Shown: positions 1 to 8,841 of the stretch, one piece after another
Layout of the letters: each line of letters begins with the position of its first letter
Numbering within the stretch: the stretch's first letter is position 1
Origin: Amphimedon queenslandica
Lineage: Eukaryota; Porifera; Demospongiae; Haplosclerida; Niphatidae
Assembly: GCF_000090795.2 (NCBI RefSeq)
Contig: NW_003546263.1
Location: 35,920 to 99,919 of the forward strand
Length of the DNA stretch: 64,000 bases
Reading direction: 5' to 3'
Program-made: the position numbers and the translations under genes
The notes under the pieces: generated by a model
The model's input: the letters and a program-made list of their open reading frames with translations, nothing else
Databases searched by the model: none
Told to the model about the DNA's origin: nothing

Positions 1-502
1 AGAAACGGGCATACATCCTTCCAGTAGGCCCACAGTATCCATTCAACAGATACACTGCTACCAGTTGAAGTAGATAAGTAATCATTGACTTGATTGCACA
101 ATGAAAGATTAGTTGCTGGAGTTATAACAGCATAACGTACTTCACCTCTCCCATAACTTAAGTCACTGTCATCCCAATATGGAGCAATGACTGGAGTAGC
201 AATAGGAAAGAGATTTGGACGATAATTAGTAAAACTAGTTCCCAAGCTAATCAATCCATTAGTACTTATCTATAAAATGAAGCAACTACTGTACTATTGT
301 ATACAGTTAAACTAACCCATGCATCAGTATAGCATGATGATCCAAATCTTATTTGTGAGGGCAAAAATACATTTGTTGCATGATCCAGGTGGTCATTCAG
401 TATTGAATAGTTAGTTGGATATAGGAAGGGAAGGTAGTTGCCCTCAGAGCTAACAAGGAGGCCATTGAAGTAGATAAGTATCACAAACACTATCATCATC
501 AT
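1..502 (-). CDS. NIDO-domain receptor-like protein, copy 1 (partial, 3' part off the window)
   Basis: Exons 317-502 and 1-269 are visible; the rest lies left of the window. Exon 1 encodes a signal peptide (start MMMIVFVILIYF) and the beginning of the ectodomain. A 47-bp GT-AG intron precedes an exon reading NGLISLGTSF, PVIAPYWDDSDL and VEWILWAYW. This pattern (NGLIS..G, FP...PVIAPYW.D.D, WxxW) is that of the NIDO domain of nidogen, alpha-tectorin and mucin-4 type extracellular proteins. The two exons are about as similar to copies 2-4 downstream as those are to each other, so this is the newest-transcribed end of a tandem array. Start chosen at the first of three in-frame Met codons. Function unknown; a cell-surface adhesion or recognition role is inference from domain type and paralogues. 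Confidence 0.8.
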
Positions 503-1090
503 CCTTCACTAGACCACTGTTATACAACTACTATTTATATAGTTGTAATAAATAGTTAAATTAGTTAATTAAAACTGGTTTGGGTTTGGTGGATGATGAA
601 GTAAAAACAGGAGGAGAAGAGAAGGAGAAAGAGAAGGATGTGAAAACTCCTGAATTAGCTCTAAGTGCATCAAAACGCTCCTCACTACATGACACTCCTG
701 TAATGTCTAAAAAATCATCAACCAATACATTGCTGTCATGTTGCTCATGGGTTACATGTACATGTGTATGTATCATTACTCACATTGTGATGTAGAAATT
801 ACATGCATAGTTATACTATGTGTGCATACATGTACGTGTATGTGGATTTGTGTTACCTGCATGATTCTACATGTATTGTATATACATACAGTAATGCATG
901 TAATATGTAAAATATAAAAAGTAGCAATGATGAATTATAACAAACTATAAATTGTACTACGTAAGCACAAAGGTATAACTACATGTATTTAGTTATCACA
1001 CATTTTGTGTTTTTTAATCACTTAATTGCTCTAATTCACACCAGAGCTTGGTATTTCATATGATACTGTACAGATCTATGGTATTTCATA
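503..1090. other. spacer between NIDO copies 1 and 2, with a charged ORF fragment
   Basis: Roughly 510-585 carries the copy 1 promoter side and is nearly identical to 8690-8775 beside copy 4. From about 588 to 735 a plus-strand open frame encodes a Lys/Glu/Ser-rich peptide (GGEEKEKEKDVKTPEL, then KRSSLHDTP), followed by a possible donor GTTACATG. I see no convincing acceptor in front of it. It may be an isolated exon or a relic of the androglobin-like gene found at 8.8 kb, or chance. The remainder is AT-rich with ACATGT-type simple sequence and holds nothing recognisable. Confidence 0.3.
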
Positions 1091-2968
1091 TTAAGCTGCT
1101 GATTCATCATCATATGGAGCTGTTGATTCTGGCTCAGGTGGTATTTCTTGTGGTATATCATCATATATTGGGGATATATGAGTGTCATCAATATTAGTAG
1201 TATCATCATAAGAGCAGTTTTGAGATACTGGTATTTCATTGATGATTTCTGTTTCGTGGATAATTTCTATTTGATTGTTTCTCCTTTGTGTCATTTCATA
1301 TGCTAAATTTACTTCAGTTTCAACAGGGATGTCCTCTTTTGGATCACGAGGTGCAGGCCTTCTTCTACCTTCATAGAGAAATATAGCTTTAGTTTTGTAA
1401 CCAAAGTTTACTTACATTTAATTCTGAGTAATACCACCACTGCTAGTAATAAAGTGAGAATAGCAAATACTGAAAGTCCAAAATAGATATCAATTATTAG
1501 AGAATTGTGTGATGACCGAGACGTATTTGATGGCTGTGAATTTTCTCCTATTTCTGAATAATTTTAAGATTGCAGTATTAGCAGCTTAGGCCACATTACA
1601 CAGACTACATATAAGGGTCTAGTTTACACAAACAAACTCGGAACTAAAGAAAACTAAAATGAAATATCAAAGCACTTAAAGCAAACACTTCTATAAACAA
1701 ATGATAAATTCTAAGGAAAGCATTCATATAGTCGGAAATTTTGGAGGGAGTTAAATTTGGTGAATTGCTAATTTTTGGCGATTTGCAAATTTTAATTTGG
1801 CGAATTTGTGGCTGTGCCATTGAGCATGTGCATAATGGCTCAAAATGGCAGATTTTTATTTCGGCAAATGGCCATTAAAATGCCAAATTTGCTAAAAATT
1901 TAACTCCCTCCAATATTTTCTGCTATACAGTAGCTGTTGGATTAGTGTAATGCTAGGTTTACAATGTAACTCCACCGATTGCATAAGTTGCACAGAATGA
2001 AACATAAGACCAAACTGGGACTAATACTATTATCAGTGTTGCATTCTCTAGAACTGTTGCAATGATTGGAGTTACATATTGTAAACCTAGCTTAAACACC
2101 TGAAAACAGTACTAGTGTCAATTTAAGTCAGTAATTTCAATAGTAGTGATTAATGATAACCTTGATCTAGTCTGTATACAATGTTACTCCATCCTGATAC
2201 TACATTATAGCAGTCTATATCAGTAACACCATCAGTGTTAGATAATGGATGATTGATATAGTACCCATCACCACTATTGATACCAATACCAGCTCTATAT
2301 GCTGTCGATCTTATAAGTCCACACTTGTATATAAACACAGCATATGTGGTATTACTTTGAAAAGCTAATACAACCTGGAAATGATTGGACTATTGGACAA
2401 TTGAAAAATTATCAAATTATGTACTGTGATTGATACTTATATTAACCTGAATATTGTTGCAATTAAGAAATGGGCATACATCATACCAGTAGGCCCACAG
2501 TATCCATTCAACAGATGCACTACTACCAGTTGAAGTAGATAAGTAATTATTGACTTGATTACACAATGAAAGATTAGTTGCTGGAGTTATAACAGCATAA
2601 CGTACTTCACCTCCTACACGTAAGTCACTGTCATCCCAATATGGAGCAATGACTGGAGTAGCAATAGGAAAGAGATTTGGACGATAATGAGTAAAACTAG
2701 TTCCCAAGCTAATCAATCCATTAGTACTTATCTATAAAATGAATCAAATTCTATTGTACTATTGTTATTCAGTTTATTAACTAACCCATGCATCAGTATA
2801 GCATGATAATCCAAATCTTATTAATGAGGGCAGTGACACATTTTCAGCATAATCATCATAGCCATCAAGTATTGAATAGTCAGTAGGGTTTAAGAAAGGA
2901 AGATAGTTACTCCCAGAGCTAACAAGGAGACCATTGAAGTAGATAAGTATCACAAACACTATCATCAT
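1091..2968 (-). CDS. NIDO-domain receptor-like protein, copy 2 (short ectodomain)
   Basis: Exons 2786-2968, 2447-2731, 2161-2389, 1416-1553, 1091-1368. Order in the protein: signal peptide, NIDO domain over exons 2-3 (PVIAPYWDDSDL, then VVLAFQSNTTYAVFIYKCG), short Ser/Asn stalk (GENSQPSNTSRSSHNS), one membrane span (LTLLLAVVVLLR), cytoplasmic tail. The tail has AYEM, SYDD, IYDDIPQEIPPEPE and PYDD, i.e. tyrosines in acidic/proline contexts that could be phosphorylated and bound by SH2 domains (inference). The FN3-like exon present in copies 3 and 4 is missing; exon 3 ends and the membrane exon begins in phase 1, so direct joining keeps the frame. Two small inverted-repeat elements lie where the missing exon should be. 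The tail stops earlier than in copy 4. Confidence 0.75.
1728..1932. mobile_element. palindromic MITE, TATAGCGG family (in NIDO copy 2 intron)
   Basis: About 205 bp with long imperfect inverted ends: left end reads GGAAATTTTGGAGGGAG, right end is its reverse complement (CTCCCTCCAATATTTTC). The interior has the same order of AATTTGGCGAATT-like blocks and a CATTGAGCATG core as the better-preserved copy at 56232-56440. Non-coding, so a non-autonomous DNA element. Confidence 0.7.
1952..2091. mobile_element. small inverted-repeat element (about 140 bp)
   Basis: Left end GCTAGGTTTACAATGTAAC and right end GTTACATATTGTAAACCTAGC are inverted copies of each other with one short indel, enclosing about 95 bp of non-coding DNA. 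The structure is that of a MITE or a transposon footprint. No clear target duplication was found, and I saw no second copy in the window. Confidence 0.5.
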
Positions 2969-3349
2969 TCTTCCTTAGTATAGCCTTGCAATAACCAGTG
3001 GTAATAACTTATAGTTAATTAATCTAGTTGTTATAAAGTATGCACAAATAGATGCGGAATGCTAGCCAAAGTTAACATCCTTGTAACGCTCCAAAAAAAC
3101 AGCCATTTAGTACTGGCTTGTTTACTTACATTTAGTGCTTTGCCCTTTGAATTACATTTGATTTCTCTTATACTACTGCTATGATGTGTTTGCTGCAAAT
3201 ACATGTAGATTTGTACATGTACAGTATGTATCAGTAGTATCTATTTGTGTGCATGTGCATGTAATGAATTGCAATGGATGAGATTAAGAAACAATATTAG
3301 CATTGCTAAAAGGCAAAATGCTTAAAAATTATGACACATTGTGTGTTTG
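2969..3349. other. spacer between NIDO copies 2 and 3
   Basis: 380 bp of AT-rich DNA with ACATGTACA-type simple sequence near 3205-3260. It should hold the copy 2 promoter and the copy 3 3' end. No additional gene or RNA seen. Confidence 0.5.
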
Positions 3350-5645
3350 TTAAATGTTCTGATTCACATTGGAGCTTGGTATTTCATGTGTAGTTGTTGA
3401 TTCTGGCTCAGGTGGGATTTCTTGTGGTATAGCATCATATATTGGGGATACACGAGCATCATCAACATTAGTAGTATCATTTTGAGATATTTGTATTTCG
3501 TTGCTTGTTTGTATTTCATTGCTTCTCCTTTGCATCATTTCATATGCTGAATTTACTTCAGTTTTGACAGGTTTTGGATTATGAGGTACAGAGCTTTGAG
3601 GCTTTTTTCTACCTTTATAGTCAATAGGGAAAAGTATTTTTAGTTTTGTACCTTACATTCTCTTACATTTGTTTCTTAGTAGTACTGCCATTGCTATGAG
3701 TAAAATGAGATTTGCAAATGCTGAGAATCCAAGATAGCTTCCAAGGATTAGAGTTATGTGTGATTGGTCCCTCACTTCTAGAATAGTAATATAATTGCAT
3801 TTTTAATGGCTAACCTGTGCCTGATGGTTCAATCCAGTCCACTGTATATTGTATAACTACTGCTGGTGTCAGTATTATTAGTCCATTCTCAATATCATGT
3901 GCATATACAGTGTATGTTCCATTATCAGTAAATGAGTAACATGTTCCATTAGTTTGTGTTGATTATGGTATCAGTGTTGTTCTGGCTGATGCTACCAATA
4001 CTTGACAGTTATTGAAAATTTCAGTCACACAAATAAAACAGGAAATGTCTTCGTTCCTCTTTATTATTATATCCCTTACATTATGCATACCTATTTATGA
4101 ATGGTTACATTCACCATACAATGATTAATGTATCTTACTTATTTCTGTTGCATTAGAAGTATTAGTTTTATACATACCAATTGCTGTTACTGTTAAGTAA
4201 TATAGAGAGTGTCTGTTCAGTTTTATATTCCATTTGGTAGTGTAAAATTGATGAAGATTATTAATGTGCAAGGACTTTGATACATTAAAAGTCTTATTTA
4301 CAGACAAGAGTAGCTCTATATATATTTCATTTTTATGGCACCAATTCATCTAGAAAAGAGTGCACTCTTGGAATTATGCAAAATAGTCTTACCTTTAATT
4401 TTATTATTAAAGTTTCTTGAAAGAGGTATAATGCAGAAATATTTTGAGGTATTGGAGTCATTGCTATATAGTTAATGAGAATATTGTGATATTTACTAAT
4501 GATTGGTGTACCTGTAGATAAAAGTTTATTGTCATTGTTGCATCCTTTTGTTGTTGCTGGTAGTGTCAGTTTGAATGTATATACATTGCAAAGATAATCA
4601 TCTTTACTATAACTGTATGTATGGCTATCATATCCAGCTACATTGATTTTATCATTAACTGTTTGTTGATCATCAGTAACACTCAGAATAAGTGTACTGC
4701 TAATAGCTGGTATACTTAGTTCCCATGATACTGTAATACTGTGAGATGTAATGGATAGGAATTCAAATTTGTCTATAACTTGGTGCTGCCCTACATTGAT
4801 ATTGATCTATAATCATGTTAAGTAGATATTTATAGTAGTAATACCTTGATCTAATCTGTATACAACATTATTCCATCTTGATACTACATTATTACAGTCT
4901 ATGTTAATAACATCATCAGTGTTAGATAATGGATGATTGATATAGTACCCATCACCACTATTGATACCAACACCAGCCTCATTCCTTGTCCATCGTATGA
5001 GTCCATACTTGTATATAAATACAGCATATGTGGCATTACTTTGAAAAGCTAATACAACCTGGAAATGATTGGACTATAAGAAAATTATTATTAATTAGTA
5101 TTATAAACTATATTAACCTCAATACTCCTGCAATTATAATTACCATATGGACATACATCATACCAGTAGGCCCACAGTATCCATTCAACAGATACACTGC
5201 TACCAGTTGAAGTAGATAAGTAATCATTGACTTGATTGCACAATGAAAGATTAGTTGCTGGAGTTATAACAGCATAACGTACTTCACCTCTTCCAGTTAA
5301 GTCACTGTCATCCCAATATGGAGCAATGACTGGAATAGAAATAGGGAAGAGATTTGGATCATGATTTGTGTATCTAGTTCCCAAGCTAATCAATCCATTA
5401 GTACTTATCTATAAAATGAATCAAATTCTATTGTACTATTGTTGCTCAGTTTATTAACTAACCCATGCATCAGTATAGCATGATGATCCGAATCTTATTA
5501 GTGAGGGAAATGACACATTTATTGCATAATCATCATAGCCATTCAGTATTGAATAGTCAGTAGGGTTTAGGAAAGGAAGGTAGTTGCCCTCAGAGCTAAC
5601 AAGGAGGCCATTGAAGTAGATCAGTATCACAAACACTATCATCAT
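3350..5645 (-). CDS. NIDO-domain receptor-like protein, copy 3 (long ectodomain, in-frame stop)
   Basis: Exons 5463-5645, 5118-5408, 4845-5073, 4512-4790, 4393-4463, 4138-4349, 3815-4048, 3667-3777, 3350-3612; phases agree at every junction. Order: signal peptide, NIDO, a first FN3-like module (KFEFLSITSHSITVSWEL, with the typical VSW tryptophan), a second FN3-like module over two exons (YYLTVTAIG), an Ig-like segment with paired cysteines (ISCFIC ... GTCYSF), a membrane span (ANLILLIAMAVLLR), and a tail with AYEM and IYDAIPQEIPPEPE. The Ig-like exon contains an in-frame TAA at 3963-3965 on the minus strand. This would truncate the protein before the membrane span unless the exon is skipped; skipping it keeps phase 1. 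It is either a decaying gene, a sequence error, or a gene making a secreted form. Confidence 0.7.
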
Positions 5646-6014
5646 TCTTCATTAATTTGTAGATACAATGTCAACTTGATAATCCTGTAGTTTTATATCC
5701 TGTTGTATTGTTTTTGTCAATCGATATGTTGATATGCTACTCACCAGGTGTTTACCTGTTCCTTGTTTACTAATACGTGATATATATATATACAGGTGTG
5801 TATAGTTAACCCTTTGATAATATTTAATTACATTTGATTTCTCTTGATACTATGTGTTTGCTACATTCTTCACAGTATGTATGTAATTACTTGCATCATT
5901 ATAAAGAATCACAATAATTAACAAAAACACCACAACTATATATCTATTGGCTAGCAATTAAAGGCAAAGGAATACTAGTAAGTATCTAACTATGTTAAGT
6001 TATCACTCAATTGT
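5646..6014. other. spacer between NIDO copies 3 and 4
   Basis: 369 bp, AT-rich, with a TATATATATATA tract near 5781. It presumably contains the copy 3 promoter and copy 4 3' sequence. No gene seen. Confidence 0.5.
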
Positions 6015-8674
6015 TTACTGGTTCACAGTGGGACATGGTATTTCATATTGAGCTGCTGATTCATCATCATAGAGATGAGGTGTGTCTGGCTCAGGTGGGA
6101 TTTCTTGTGGAAGTTGTGGTATGGCATCATATATGGTCTCATCAACATTAGTAGCATCAGCATAGGAACAGTTTTGAGATATTTGTATTTCATTGCTTGT
6201 TTCTATTTGATTCCTTCTCCTTTGTTTCATTTCATATGCTGCATTTACTTCAGTTTGGACAGGAATATCCACTGGCACTATTGGATCATGAGGTGTTGGA
6301 CTTTGAGACCTTTTTCTACCTTTATAAAAAATTTTTAGTTTTGTATCTAAAATTTACTTACATTTATTCCTGAGCAGTACCACCACTGCTAGCAATAAAA
6401 TGAGGTTGGCAAATAGTGAGATTCCACTAATTCCGATAATTATAATGTTGTGTGATGACTCCAACCAATTTTTTGACTGTGAATGATCCGATGGCTGTGA
6501 ATAATTTGATGGCTGAGAATTTTCTCCTAATTCTGAGATAAAAGCAACAGTTATCATAGCAATCAAAATTAACTAATTTTTAGTAGAAATGTGTATTTTT
6601 TATCAATGTGCATAATTGCCAACCTGTGGATAAAGTTTTACTCTCATTGTTGCATCGATATTTTGCTGCTAATATCAGTTTGAAGGTATATACACCTCTG
6701 CAAAAACATCCCCATTTAGTGTCATTATAAGTATAGTTATTATATCCTGTGACATCAATAATTGTATCATTAACTGTCTCACGAGAATCACTAACACTCA
6801 GAATGAGTGCACTGTTAATATCTGGTATACTTAGTTCCCATGATACTGTAATACTGTGAGATGTAATGGATAGGAATTCAAACTTAGTTATAGTTTGATA
6901 TCCTACGTATAAATGATGTTAAATAGATATTTAGTAGTAGTGATTATACCTTGATCTAGTCTGTATATAACATTACTCCATCCTGACATAGTACCATCAC
7001 AATCTATGTCAGTAACATTATTAGCACGTGATGATGGATGATTGATGTAATACCCATCACCACTATTAATACCAACACTAGCTCTAAATTCTGTCCATCG
7101 TATGAGTCCACACTTGTATATAAACACAGCATATGTGGCAGTACTTTGAAAAGCTAATACAACTTGATAATGATTGGACTATAAGAGAATCATTATTAAT
7201 AGTCTAATATTAATTAGTATTACAGACACTTATATCAAGAGAATATTAACCTGAATATTGCAGCAGTAATAACTTTTATACCAGTAATGGTAATATGGAT
7301 ATACATCCTTCCAGTAGGCCCACAGTATCCATTCAACAGATACACTGCTACTGGTTGAAGTAGATAAGTAATCATTGACTTGATTGCACAATGAAAGATT
7401 AGTTGCTGGAGTTATAACAGCATAACGTACTTCACCTCCTACACGTAAGTCACTGTCATCCCAATATGGAGCAATGACTGGAGTAGCAATAGGAAAGAGT
7501 CTTGGATAGCTATATGTATATCTAGTAGTGTTGTGCTAGTTCCAACGGAACTAGAACTAAATCTATTTTAGTACACCTATTTTTTTCCTAGTTCTAGTTC
7601 CAAGAACTAGAACTAGAACTGAACTAATTGATACAAAAAACCAAAACTAGAACTAAAACTAGAATTTGACAAATTAAAGCACTGGAACTAAAACTAGAAC
7701 TAAAGATTTAGCTATTAAGAACTTGAAACTAAAACTAAAACTAAAATGTGCACTTGTAAATCACTAGAACTAAAACTAGAACTAAAACGCTACCCTTTTA
7801 ATAACTGAAACTAAAACTAGAACTGAAATGGAGCCCTTTTAATAACTAAAACTAAAACTAGAACTAAAATGGTACCCTTTTGAATAACTAAAACTAAAAC
7901 TGGAACTAAAATGCTACCCTTTTAAGTTATTAAAATTAAATTTCATTAAAAATTTATAAAAATCACCTAGAAATGGTGTATTAGTAGGACTAAAACTAGA
8001 ACTATAAGGCCAGAATCAGAATTTGGCATGGAACTAAAATTAAAACTAAAACTAAAATGGAAGTACAAGTAGAACTAAAACTAGAACTGAAACTAGAAAT
8101 GAAGTACTGGTAAAACTAAAACTAGAACTAAAACTAGAAATGGAGTACTGGTAGAACTAAAACTAGAACTAAAACTAGAAATGGAGTACTGATAAAACTA
8201 AAACTAAAACTAAAACTAGAAATGGAGTACTGGTAGAACTAAAACTAGAACTAAAACTAGAAATGGAGTACTGGTAAAACTAAAACTAAAACTAAAACTA
8301 GAAATGGAGTACTGGTAAAACTAAAACTAGAACTAAAACTAGAAATGGAGTAGTTGGTAGAACTAAAACTAGAACTAAAACAGAAAATAGAGTACTGCAC
8401 AACACTAATATCTAGTTCCCAAATTAATCAATCCATTATCATTTATCTATAAAATAAATTAACTATTGTACTATTGCTATTCAGTTTATTAACTAACCCA
8501 TGCATCAGTATAGCATGATGATCCAAATTTTATTTTTGAGGGCAGTGACACATTTGCAGCATAATATTTTACTGTTGAATAGTCAGTAGGGTTTAGGAAA
8601 GGAAGGTAGTTGCCCTCAGAGCTAACAAGGAGGCCATTGAAGTAGATCAGTATCACAAACACTATCATCATCAT
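6015..8674 (-). pseudogene. NIDO-domain receptor-like protein, copy 4, split by a transposon
   Basis: Exons 8498-8674, 8416-8446 plus 7251-7525 (one NIDO exon in two pieces), 6950-7178, 6624-6902, 6362-6532, 6015-6319. Signal peptide, NIDO, one FN3-like module (ITKFEFLSITSHSITVSWEL), a Ser/Asn/Gln stalk, membrane span (GISLFANLILLLAVVVLLR), and the longest tail of the array. The tail has SYADA, IYDAIPQ, LYDDE and QYEIP, so four or five possible phosphotyrosine sites. An 882-bp hAT-like element (7526-8407) sits inside the NIDO exon. The reading frame is otherwise continuous on both sides of the target duplication, so the insertion is the only obvious lesion and looks recent. The gene is called a pseudogene for this reason; splicing-out of the element or polymorphism of the insertion would change that. 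Confidence 0.7.
7526..8407. mobile_element. non-autonomous hAT-like element filled with minisatellite
   Basis: Terminal inverted repeats TAGTGTTGTGC (left) and GCACAACACTA (right) are flanked by an exact 8-bp duplication ATATCTAG at 7518-7525 and 8408-8415. An 8-bp duplication with short ends of this type is the signature of hAT-superfamily transposition. The whole interior is a degenerate tandem array of ACTAAAACTAGA-type units, organised from about 8060 to 8370 in a larger repeated block containing AAATGGAGTACTGGTA. There is no transposase frame. It interrupts the NIDO exon of copy 4. Confidence 0.9.
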
Positions 8675-8841
8675 CCTTTACTAAACAACTGTTACAAACT
8701 TGCACTGTAGTTGTAGTTTAACTATTTATATAGTTGTAATAAATAGTTAAATTAGTTAATTAAGATTGGTTTGGGTTTTGTTTTAAATTTTAAAATTTCA
8801 AAATTCAAATTATATTTTTGTTAACATTATTAATAGGTAAA
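8675..8841. other. junction between NIDO array and androglobin-like gene
   Basis: 8690-8775 is nearly identical to 510-585 (shared run AGTTGTAATAAATAGTTAAA and onward to GGTTTGGGTTT), after which the two loci diverge abruptly. 8828-8836 ends in TTAATAG and could be a 3' splice site for the next exon. Confidence 0.5.

Noticed and set aside
7526-8407. CRISPR-like array
   Set aside because: Repeats are degenerate and contiguous with no unique spacers, and the whole sits between hAT-type ends in an animal gene.
1-8674. Classical ITAM in the receptor tails
   Set aside because: The tyrosines do not follow YxxL/I spaced by 6-8 residues; only single YxxI/YxxP-type sites are seen, so ITAM was not claimed.
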